Below, one piece after another: positions 1 to 5,834 of a stretch of DNA of 27,400 nucleotides. Origin of the DNA: a virus. The stretch spans positions 1 to 27,400 of IMG/VR virus record IMGVR_UViG_3300004154_000351, one strand, 5' to 3'. The translations under genes were made by a program, and so were the position numbers. The notes beneath the pieces are model-generated. The model was not told the DNA's origin, made no database searches, and was given only the letters and a program-made list of their open reading frames with translations. Within the stretch, counting starts at the first letter, position 1, and the number at the start of each line of letters is the position of its first letter.

Positions 1-1084
1 GGGCAGCCGCTTTTCGACCGCCAACGACGTGTACGGGGCCCTCGTGCTGGGCGCCGTGGTGCTCACGGGGTTTTTGCCGTGGCTTTTTCGCGCGCTGGCA
101 AACCTCGTCGGGGCGCAGGGGGCGTGGGGGTTTTCCTTCGTCCTGCTGGCGCTGTTGTGGGTGTTGGGCCTGACGGAATGGCCGTGGGATTGGGCGCACC
201 AGTTCAAACTGGAGGAGCGTTTCGGCTTTAATAAGAGCACGCAGGGCCTGTGGTGGGGCGACAAGCTCAAGGGCATGGCCGTGGTGCTGCTCATCGGCTG
301 GCCGATTTTGGCGCTCATCTTGTGGATCGCCTCGGCGCTGCCCTTGTGGTGGCTGTGGGCGTGGGTGGCCCTCACGCTCGTGCAACTGCTTATATTGGTG
401 CTCTATCCCCGGCTGATTCTGCCGCTGTTTAACAAACTGACTCCCTTGCCGGACGGCGAACTTAAAACGGCCCTCCTGTCGCTGGCCGACCGCACGGGCT
501 TTCGCGCCTCGACCATTCAGGTGATCGACGGCAGCCGCCGCAGCGGGCACTCGAACGCGTTTTTCACCGGCTTTGGGCGTTTTCGGCGCATCGTGCTGTT
601 TGACACGCTCATCCAGCAGTTGTCCGTGCGCGAGCTGGAGGCGGTGCTCGCCCACGAAATCGGCCACTACCGCAAGGGCCATGTGCCGCGCATGATTGCG
701 GTGTCGTCGCTGTCGAGCCTTGTCGCCTTTGCCGTCATTGCGTGGTTGGCGGGCGCGCCGTGGTTCTTGCAGGGCTTCGGCTTTGCCGCCCAAGACGCCT
801 TGCCCGCCGCCTTCGCCATTTTCCTGCTGTGCGCCGGGGTGGTCACGTACTGGTTCACCCCGATCGCCAACTTCTGGTCGCGCCGCAACGAGTACGAGGC
901 CGACGCCTTCGCCAAAGCCGCCCTGGGCAGCCCCGCCTCCCTCATCGACGGCCTGCGCAAGCTCCACACGGCGAACTTGAGCAACTTGACCCCGCACCCG
1001 CTGTACAGCTTTTTCCACTACTCGCACCCCACGCTAGCCGAGCGCACCGCCGCGCTGGAGCTGGCGCAGGACGAATGCTTCTAA
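1..1084 (+). CDS. CAAX prenyl protease 1 / Ste24-like M48 metallopeptidase, 5' truncated by window
   Basis: Integral-membrane zinc metalloprotease of peptidase family M48 (Ste24 type). The frame is open to the left edge (it reads GSRFSTAND before the GTG at 29), so the true start lies outside the window and about 360 residues are visible. The zinc motif HEIGH is at about 656-670 and is followed by YRKGH. The third ligand lies in the NEYEADAFAKAAL motif near 885-920. Hydrophobic segments occupy the N-terminal third and flank the catalytic domain, as in Ste24. The C-terminal motif NLTPHPLYSFFHYSHPTLAER is typical of the family. This is the host chromosomal gene beside the prophage. The last codons (Cys-Phe-stop) may have been supplied by the phage end, because a TG dinucleotide sits at 1076-1077. 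Confidence 0.93.
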   Translation, partial: GSRFSTANDVYGALVLGAVVLTGFLPWLFRALANLVGAQGAWGFSFVLLALLWVLGLTEWPWDWAHQFKLEERFGFNKSTQGLWWGDKLKGMAVVLLIGWPILALILWIASALPLWWLWAWVALTLVQLLILVLYPRLILPLFNKLTPLPDGELKTALLSLADRTGFRASTIQVIDGSRRSGHSNAFFTGFGRFRRIVLFDTLIQQLSVRELEAVLAHEIGHYRKGHVPRMIAVSSLSSLVAFAVIAWLAGAPWFLQGFGFAAQDALPAAFAIFLLCAGVVTYWFTPIANFWSRRNEYEADAFAKAALGSPASLIDGLRKLHTANLSNLTPHPLYSFFHYSHPTLAERTAALELAQDECF

Positions 1085-1090
1085 TAACGC

Positions 1091-1235
1091 TTGGGTACGT
1101 GAAAAAGCGGGAAAAACCGCGAAAAGCCGTTACATCACCGAGGGAAATGGCAACCGGCGCCGCCGTTGATCACGCGCGGGCCGGGTTGGGTATGGAGGGG
1201 GGCAGAACCGGGCGTATTCTCACGACTTTGGGTAC
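1091..1235 (+). repeat. Three direct TTGGGTAY sites, candidate transposase binding sites L1-L3
   Basis: TTGGGTAC at 1091-1098, TTGGGTAT at 1186-1193 and TTGGGTAC at 1228-1235 all point the same way, with steps of 95 and 42 bp. The Mu left end also has three same-direction MuA sites with a long then a short step. The context of the first site (CTTGGGTACGTGAAAAA) loosely recalls the Mu L1 site. The function is inferred from position and spacing only. Confidence 0.45.
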
Positions 1236-1244
1236 AAACGCCCC

Positions 1245-1280
1245 AAAAACGGCCGCGCCGGAGCAATGATGCACGGCCGT
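1245..1280 (-). terminator. Putative leftward terminator 2
   Basis: The inverted repeat ACGGCCG (1249-1255) / CGGCCGT (1274-1280) is followed, in the minus-strand direction, by TTTT (1248-1245). It lies about 95 bp beyond the last early gene and would stop early transcription before it enters the host gene. The 18-nt loop is long, so strength is uncertain. Confidence 0.4.
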
Positions 1281-1312
1281 TAAAAACCCATTGCAACGGG
1301 GTTTCAGAAAAC

Positions 1313-1349
1313 AAAAAAGCCCGGCGAAACTCAAGGTGTTGGCACGGGC
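1313..1349 (-). terminator. Putative leftward terminator 1 of the early operon
   Basis: On the minus strand a GCCCG (1349-1345) ... CGGGC (1323-1319) stem is followed directly by six T (1318-1313). It sits 26 bp past the stop of the last early gene. The stem is short and the loop is 21 nt, so this is a moderate candidate. Confidence 0.4.
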
Positions 1350-1374
1350 GTTTTGGGCAAGAGGGTTCATTGGA

Positions 1375-1800
1375 CTATTTCTTACTTAAGGCTTTTCTAA
1401 AAAATCGGAGGACGCGCCGCGTGAGGCGCATGCTTATGGGAGTCCGCCAGTGAATAATCTGGCCCTTGAATCCATCGGCGCCACGGTCGAAAAAGGCGAA
1501 GAAATCATTTACCGACTGGAAGCCGTCTGCGCGTGCAAGGTCTGCGATTTCCACCAACTCCAACAGGCGATAATTGATGAGCACACGCCAGAAGCCATAC
1601 CCCTGATAGATTTCGATGTCGGAGGCTTCCGTGCAGACGCTCTCGCCGAGTTTACGGCAGTACTTGGTGCGCTGCCCCGTGTAAAAGAAAAGGCGGTCAC
1701 CCGCCTTGAAGGGGCACTTTCGATTCGCCCGGATGGACTGGGGCTTACTGCCGTCCTCCACGGCGGGAGCGAATTGTTTTTGGAAATTTAGGGCGGGCAT
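1375..1800 (-). CDS. ASCH-domain protein
   Basis: A 141-residue protein starting at the ATG 1800-1798, one base after the stop of the upstream gene. A longer Arg-rich N-terminal extension in the same frame is an overlap artefact. The signature of the ASCH (PUA-like) fold is present: G17-x-K19-x-x-x-x-R24 (GSKPQSIR), then FKAGDRLFFYTGQRTKYCRKLG, the conserved beta core (residues 31-52). The C-terminal part has DFFAFF and GQIIHW, which recur in phage ASCH proteins. ASCH domains bind RNA or modified nucleosides; the substrate here is unknown. It is the last gene of the leftward early operon, a usual place for accessory host-takeover genes. Confidence 0.75.
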   Translation of the reverse strand: MPALNFQKQFAPAVEDGSKPQSIRANRKCPFKAGDRLFFYTGQRTKYCRKLGESVCTEASDIEIYQGYGFWRVLINYRLLELVEIADLARADGFQSVNDFFAFFDRGADGFKGQIIHWRTPISMRLTRRVLRFFRKALSKK

Positions 1801-1802
1801 TG

Positions 1803-2003
1803 CTATTTTTTGGATTCGTCTTCGTCTTCGTCTTCGATTTTGCGCAGTAGTTTTTGCAGTTCGCGCTCGTTTTCCTCCATCTCCTTTTTTATTTGCACTA
1901 ATGCCTGGAGGCTCTTCACCGCTCCAATGGCGCAGCAAAAGAGCACATAAAACCCGAAAGTAAAAAAGGCTGCGAAGATGATGTCGGGGAACGGGCTGGT
2001 CAT
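1803..2003 (-). CDS. Small membrane protein with C-terminal coiled coil
   Basis: 66 residues. A hydrophobic segment at about 8-32 is followed by a charged heptad-like stretch (KKEMEENERELQKLLRKIEDE) ending in an acidic tail. The start codon overlaps the stop of the upstream gene by ATGA (2003-2000), so translation is coupled. The architecture copies that of the preceding 62-aa protein, suggesting related or partner proteins. Function unknown. An anchored coiled coil in the early region could interact with host membrane complexes or with its neighbours. Confidence 0.65.
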   Translation of the reverse strand: MTSPFPDIIFAAFFTFGFYVLFCCAIGAVKSLQALVQIKKEMEENERELQKLLRKIEDEDEDESKK

Positions 2004-2188
2004 TCGCGTGTGGCCTTGTCGGCGACCTCCAGTTGACGTATTTTTGCGTTATTTTCGGCGATCGTCAGCTTTATCTCCGACCAAAACTTTACCATGATGA
2101 GAGCGCCGCCAACGCTGGCAAATGTAAAGAAAAAAACCGCGAAGAGTAGCGCGCCAATGAAAGGCTTCTCGATTTCTTTTTTATCCAT
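2000..2188 (-). CDS. Small membrane protein with C-terminal helix
   Basis: 62 residues. A short charged N-terminus (MDKKEIEKP) precedes one strong hydrophobic helix at about 10-34, then a predicted amphipathic or coiled-coil tail (EIKLTIAENNAKIRQLEV). It overlaps the upstream gene by 8 bp and the downstream gene by 4 bp. Same layout as the 66-aa neighbour. Function not recognised. Confidence 0.65.
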   Translation of the reverse strand: MDKKEIEKPFIGALLFAVFFFTFASVGGALIMVKFWSEIKLTIAENNAKIRQLEVADKATRE

Positions 2189-2372
2189 GGCGGACTCCTT
2201 TCAGGGAATTGCCAATGGCAATGATGATGGCGAGGAGGGTGACAAGGGCTGAAGCGGCCGCGTAGGGAATCCACAAGGGAGCGGTGATCCACCACCATGA
2301 CCACGCGACGGCCCCGGTGAGTTTCAAAGTGAGAAAGACCAAAAAGACGGTAAAGAAGATTCCGATTTTCAT
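2181..2372 (-). CDS. Small two-helix phage membrane protein (Fragile-X-F-like annotation family)
   Basis: 63 residues, almost entirely hydrophobic, with two probable membrane helices (about 3-21 and 28-56). The motif FLTLKLTGAVAWSWWWITAP closely matches a small membrane protein common in tailed phages and often labelled transmembrane Fragile-X-F protein. The role of that family is not established. It is the first of three consecutive small membrane genes at the distal end of the early operon. Confidence 0.7.
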   Translation of the reverse strand: MKIGIFFTVFLVFLTLKLTGAVAWSWWWITAPLWIPYAAASALVTLLAIIIAIGNSLKGVRHG

Positions 2373-2373
2373 T

Positions 2374-2679
2374 TTATACCCCTACCTTTCTGTGAGCGGC
2401 CGCCAGCCGATCTAAGCGGTCGATTTCGGCGGCGATAAGCGCCCCGGCCTTAACAAGGTCGCGGCGGCGTTCGGAAATTTTAAAAAACTTTATGCACCAA
2501 TTTTTCGGCCATAAACTCTTGCGGTTGAGGGCATAGGCCGCCGAAGCTTGAGCGAGTTCCCATCCAATATGATGGTCGTCGCACTCCGCCGCGTACCCCT
2601 CGACGTCAATTTGCCGCCGCCGCTCCACCGCGATAGCCTCTACGCCGGGACTGGCGAATACTTGTAATTTCCTGCTCAT
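2374..2679 (-). CDS. Conserved phage protein of the ERRRQ...KAGALIxAEIDRLDR family
   Basis: 101 residues. It has the features of a widespread phage hypothetical family: VERRRQIDVEGY near the N-terminus, an acidic/His stretch (CDDHHIGWELAQASAAYALN), a WPKNW motif, then RRDLVKAGALIAAEIDRLDR. The fold is probably all-helical. No enzymatic residues are evident and the biological role is unknown. It starts one base after the stop of the RHH gene, inside the early operon. Confidence 0.75.
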   Translation of the reverse strand: MSRKLQVFASPGVEAIAVERRRQIDVEGYAAECDDHHIGWELAQASAAYALNRKSLWPKNWCIKFFKISERRRDLVKAGALIAAEIDRLDRLAAAHRKVGV

Positions 2680-2680
2680 T

Positions 2681-2878
2681 TTACTGCCCCACCTTTCCGG
2701 TGGACGGGCTGAATCCGTGCGAGGAGAGCCAGCCTTCCATCACATTGGTGATGAAGTTCGAGCGATTGCGGTTGTCCGCCTTGGCGGCCTGTTTAATGCG
2801 ATCCATCAGGTCTTTGCTCATGCTGATGGAGATTTGGGTCATGCCCGCTGCGCGGGCGGTGTTTTTGCGTGTGGTCAT
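2681..2878 (-). CDS. Ribbon-helix-helix DNA-binding protein (Arc/CopG type)
   Basis: 65 residues. A beta strand (MTQISISM, residues 13-20) is followed by helix A (SKDLMDRIKQAAKADN), a turn with NRSN, and helix B (FITNVMEGWLSSHG). This is the standard RHH layout of a dimeric DNA-binding protein. It may regulate the distal early genes or host genes. The 40-bp gap upstream is the largest in this part of the operon. It differs in sequence from the two RHH proteins of the immunity region. Confidence 0.75.
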   Translation of the reverse strand: MTTRKNTARAAGMTQISISMSKDLMDRIKQAAKADNRNRSNFITNVMEGWLSSHGFSPSTGKVGQ

Positions 2879-2918
2879 AGGTTTTGCTGAGGTTGAGTTT
2901 ACTGACGGGGAAAAAGGG

Positions 2919-3503
2919 TTAATGGAGCATTTGGTCTTGGGCGGTCATGTCCAGACCGGCAAGCGAGGGTTGCCGAGTGACAGGGCGCGCCGGCGCGGCT
3001 GGCGGAGCGAGGTTGAGCACCTTGGCCGTGGGAGGCTTTTTCGGCGGGGTGTACGGGCGCCAGCGATTTTGTCGCAGAAGATGCGTTTTAAGGGCGGCCA
3101 GGATGTCGCGCCACTGCATATCCGTCACCTTGGCAAGGAAGTTGCCCGTCATCTGCAGGGCGATACCGTTGAGGTAGTCCTCGCGCTTCGCATTCTCGAT
3201 TTCTAGGCAGTCCAGCAGGTGCTTGGCGTAGAGGGAATGCCGCGCGCGGTCATCGCCGTTGTGCCGATGGGCCACGGCCTTGCCGAAGATGACGAACTGG
3301 AACTCCGCGCGGATGCGGTCAAATTCATCGTTCGTCAGGTCTTTGCTGGAGCGGGCTTCGCCCCACGAGTCCACGACGCCGGCGCGCACATGGAACGCCT
3401 TGCGTTCCTCGTCCGCAAGGATGGAATCCATGCCGTCGGCGATGAGCTTCTTTCTCACCTTGCCCCACATGCTCCAGTAGAATTCTTTTTGTTTGGGTGT
3501 CAT
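2919..3503 (-). CDS. GemA/DUF1018-like early regulatory protein
   Basis: 194 residues. The N-terminus (TPKQKEFYWSMWGKVRK) and the pattern HVRAGVVDSWGEARSSKDLTNDEFDRI resemble the DUF1018 (Mu gp16/GemA) family, where a short helical region is followed by a conserved S-S/T-K-x-L-T/S segment. In Mu, GemA alters host gene expression and supercoiling. The match is from pattern memory and is partial. A basic Pro/Ala-rich tail (about 150-190) is probably disordered. The gene overlaps gam by ATGA (3503-3500), and the Gam-GemA order fits Mu-like early operons. Confidence 0.5.
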   Translation of the reverse strand: MTPKQKEFYWSMWGKVRKKLIADGMDSILADEERKAFHVRAGVVDSWGEARSSKDLTNDEFDRIRAEFQFVIFGKAVAHRHNGDDRARHSLYAKHLLDCLEIENAKREDYLNGIALQMTGNFLAKVTDMQWRDILAALKTHLLRQNRWRPYTPPKKPPTAKVLNLAPPAAPARPVTRQPSLAGLDMTAQDQMLH

Positions 3504-4033
3504 GAGACTTTCGGGTCAGCGCCCGCCTTGGGTTTGATGAAAAACTTTTCGGCCTGTTCGAAGCACAGGCCGCGTTCGGCCAGCCACTGGGCGCGTTCGG
3601 CGGGATCCTCGATTTTATTGGCGGCAGCCATAACCGCGTCCTTCAAAAGCGAGATGACAACCTTCACGAAGTCATCCTCGCCCTTTTCCTTGAGGGCAAG
3701 GGCCACCTCCTCAAAGGATCCTTTGAGCGTCGCAAGTGACGGCGGATCCATGCGGAAGCCGAAAACGGCGGCGGGGCTGTCGGCGGACTTTTTCCCCTCG
3801 GAAAAGAGTTCGTCGGCGTGTCGCGTGGCGAAGGACACTAGGGGGCCTTCCAGCAGCTTCATGCTTGCCTTCAGTTCCTTCACCTTGTCGCCGTAGCGCT
3901 TTTCGATTGCGTTGATGAGGTGTTTTTTGCGCGCCTCCAGCAGTTCGATTTGGACCGCGCAATGCGCGAGCTGGTCCACGCCGTCAAAGAAGGCGTCGCG
4001 GGAGAGTTCGGGAATTTTGATTTTGATGCGCAT
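3500..4033 (-). CDS. gam: Mu Gam-like host-nuclease inhibitor / DNA-end-binding protein
   Basis: 177 residues from the ATG at 4033-4031; an upstream extension in the frame covers the previous gene and is rejected. The family features are a coiled-coil N-terminal half (LEARKKHLINAIEKRYGDKV, about 33-52), a small beta core near GFRMDPPSLATL, and a C-terminal helical part ending FEQAEKFFIKPK. Mu Gam is a Ku-like dimer that coats double-strand ends and blocks exonucleases, protecting phage DNA before transposition. It lies five bases after the 152-aa gene and downstream of the transposition genes, as in Mu-like early operons. Confidence 0.82.
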   Translation of the reverse strand: MRIKIKIPELSRDAFFDGVDQLAHCAVQIELLEARKKHLINAIEKRYGDKVKELKASMKLLEGPLVSFATRHADELFSEGKKSADSPAAVFGFRMDPPSLATLKGSFEEVALALKEKGEDDFVKVVISLLKDAVMAAANKIEDPAERAQWLAERGLCFEQAEKFFIKPKAGADPKVS

Positions 4034-4038
4034 GGTAT

Positions 4039-4497
4039 TTAGATTTCGGAAGTGGGAATCGGTTTGCTGTCCGGGCCGTAGCAGTCTGCCGAGATTTCCG
4101 GGAGGCACCCGCCCGTTGCGGCCGGCCCCTCCTCTTCGATGCCCAGCATTGGCAGCTGCTGGATGGCGCGGGAACGTTGCATGCCCCAAAGGAGGCTTTC
4201 TTCTTCCACAGTTACGTGTAGCTCGCCGTTAGCGGGGAACATCACGTCGGCCAGCAGAATGTCTGCGAGGACGAAGGCGTCCTTATTGTGGGCAAAGGGG
4301 TAGTCGGAAGACTGCCCTCTATTGTTGTATTTGACCGCAGGGAGTCCCTGCGCCTTGCGCGAGGCGGCAAGGGCCTCGAAGAGCGTCGCCTCGGTCACCA
4401 CATAGTGGGTCTTGGCGAAGAAATTCCCCGGTTCGGCCAGCAGCTTGCCGGCCAAAAATAGGACGTTGTTTTGAAAGGTAAAAATATGTGAGATCAT
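4039..4497 (-). CDS. Hypothetical early protein
   Basis: 152 residues, starting at the ATG 4497-4495 that overlaps the stop of the 49-aa gene (ATGA). No known domain is recognised. The N-terminal part alternates hydrophobic and polar residues (ISHIFTFQNNVLFLAGKLL) and looks beta-rich. The centre contains NNRGQSSDYPFAHNKDAFVLADILLAD and the C-terminus is acidic and Pro-rich. There is no membrane segment or signal peptide. It lies between the MuB-like ATPase and Gam and is co-transcribed with them. Confidence 0.7.
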   Translation of the reverse strand: MISHIFTFQNNVLFLAGKLLAEPGNFFAKTHYVVTEATLFEALAASRKAQGLPAVKYNNRGQSSDYPFAHNKDAFVLADILLADVMFPANGELHVTVEEESLLWGMQRSRAIQQLPMLGIEEEGPAATGGCLPEISADCYGPDSKPIPTSEI

Positions 4498-4643
4498 GAA
4501 AAAAGGGCTCCGATAAAAAGGCCGAGACCGAGGCAGAAAATGAACAGGCACGGCAGCCACAAGGGCGAATGCCTGGACGCGCTCAGCGCGTTTAAAAAGC
4601 GCGCCCACGGGCGGCGCGCGGTGCAGTAGTGGGCAATGTTCAT
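4494..4643 (-). CDS. Small single-pass membrane protein, 49 aa
   Basis: A short basic N-terminus (MNIAHYCTARRPWARFLNALSASR by position) is followed by one hydrophobic helix, LWLPCLFIFCLGLGLFIGAL, at the C-terminus. The start codon overlaps the stop of the ATPase gene (ATGA, 4643-4640). A good Shine-Dalgarno, GAGGAGG, lies inside the end of the ATPase gene. The positive-inside rule predicts the N-terminus in the cytoplasm. Function unknown. Confidence 0.6.
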   Translation of the reverse strand: MNIAHYCTARRPWARFLNALSASRHSPLWLPCLFIFCLGLGLFIGALFS

Positions 4644-5821
4644 AACACCTCCTCGGGTTTTTCGTTGGCGGCCTTGGCGGCAATCACGGCGCACAGCAAG
4701 GCGTGGTCGCGGGGCAGTCCGTTGCGATCGGCGGCGGCGGCCGCGCGGCGCAGGGTGTCGAACACTTGCTTGAGGCCATTGTCCGAGGCGTAATTAAAAA
4801 ACGAGCGCATCACGGTATGGGCATCGCCACTGCTGTTCGTTATCGCGCGCTGGTAGGTGTCCTGCGCCCCAGCAGTCGGGAACGGGAAACCGAAGTGCTT
4901 AAAAATCGCCCGCATGTCGCGGATGTGATTTTTGTCCGACAGGCGCAAAATATGAGAGCAGCCACGGCGGTAAGTCTGCTTGAGGATTTGGGCGTCCTTC
5001 CCGCCGATCATTTCCTCCAGCCCGATGTTGGTAGAGATATTGCACATCGCGCATTTGGTTTCGTCGTAGAGGGCGCGCAAGGTCTCTATCAGGCGGATTC
5101 CAGCGTTGGGCTGATACTTGGGGAGCAGCCAGTGCCATTCGTCCACGATAATTAGCATCGTGGGGTTGATGGCCGCCTTAACGCGTTCCTTCAGCCGGTG
5201 GAGGCTGTTGTCCTGCGAAATGTAGAGCATGCGGGCCAGTCGGCGGTAAAGCTCCACCTCGCTGTGGACGCCCTCCACAGTCAGATAGCCGGTGCGCTGC
5301 ATGCCGAAGCGCTCACGATACCAGAGCGCCGACTGGGTTTTGCCGACTTGCGACTCGCCGATGACGAACCCCATATTGCGCGGCTCGCCGGGCACGGTGT
5401 TGCCGTTATCGTCGCGCGCGGCCACGCGGTGCATATGCTCCCAGATGATGTCGACGGTCGGAAAGCGCACATAGCTGCTGGATCGCTGCTGGGCGTCCAT
5501 TGCCTCCTGCCGCAAGCGGCGGATAATGGCCATCATCGGGGCGGGCGGCGCGATCATCTCGCCCGTCTTGGGGTTGATATAGTTGGCGGCGAGCACGCGC
5601 GAAATCGTGGGCGCGCTCACCTCAAGCTTGCGGGCCAAATCGGCTTGCGAGTAATTTTTTTCGCACGCCCAGCCCCACAGCCAGCGCAGATCGTCCTGGT
5701 ATTCCGGGCGGTGGCGGGCAATGGCGAGTTCGACTTTATCCCCGGCAAGGTTGGTGCCGTGCCAGGCATCGACGCCCTGTTCTTCGAGGACGGCGGGTGC
5801 GGAATCAGTTTGTGCGTTCAT
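4640..5821 (-). CDS. B: MuB-like AAA+ ATPase, target-DNA activator
   Basis: 393 residues. An N-terminal helix-turn-helix (YSQADLARKLEVSAPTISR, 57-75) precedes a AAA+ domain with Walker A GESQVGKT (155-162) and Walker B LIIVDEWHW (223-231). A sensor-like STNIGLEE follows. This order matches MuB, which polymerises on DNA in ATP form, selects the target and stimulates the transposase. It is longer than Mu B (about 312 residues), mainly N-terminally and C-terminally. It lies 13 bp after the transposase gene, in the A-B order of Mu-like phages. Confidence 0.87.
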   Translation of the reverse strand: MNAQTDSAPAVLEEQGVDAWHGTNLAGDKVELAIARHRPEYQDDLRWLWGWACEKNYSQADLARKLEVSAPTISRVLAANYINPKTGEMIAPPAPMMAIIRRLRQEAMDAQQRSSSYVRFPTVDIIWEHMHRVAARDDNGNTVPGEPRNMGFVIGESQVGKTQSALWYRERFGMQRTGYLTVEGVHSEVELYRRLARMLYISQDNSLHRLKERVKAAINPTMLIIVDEWHWLLPKYQPNAGIRLIETLRALYDETKCAMCNISTNIGLEEMIGGKDAQILKQTYRRGCSHILRLSDKNHIRDMRAIFKHFGFPFPTAGAQDTYQRAITNSSGDAHTVMRSFFNYASDNGLKQVFDTLRRAAAAADRNGLPRDHALLCAVIAAKAANEKPEEVL

Positions 5822-5834
5822 AGGTTTTTTGCGG

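Larger units (their letters stand above)
1085..1374. other. Gene-free left-end region of the prophage
   Basis: This stretch holds no convincing gene. It contains three direct TTGGGTAY sites (1091, 1186, 1228), A-rich runs just right of the first site, and two inverted repeats that would act as leftward terminators. The arrangement fits the non-coding end of a Mu-like element lying between the host gene and the last early gene. Confidence 0.6.

Noticed and set aside
742-1269. Plus-strand ORF across the end of the CAAX protease gene
   Set aside because: Out-of-frame shadow of the protease, rich in Arg/Pro and without motifs.
1450-1791. Plus-strand ORF of 113 codons
   Set aside because: It is antisense to the ASCH gene, which carries the G-x-K-x4-R signature and fits the operon.
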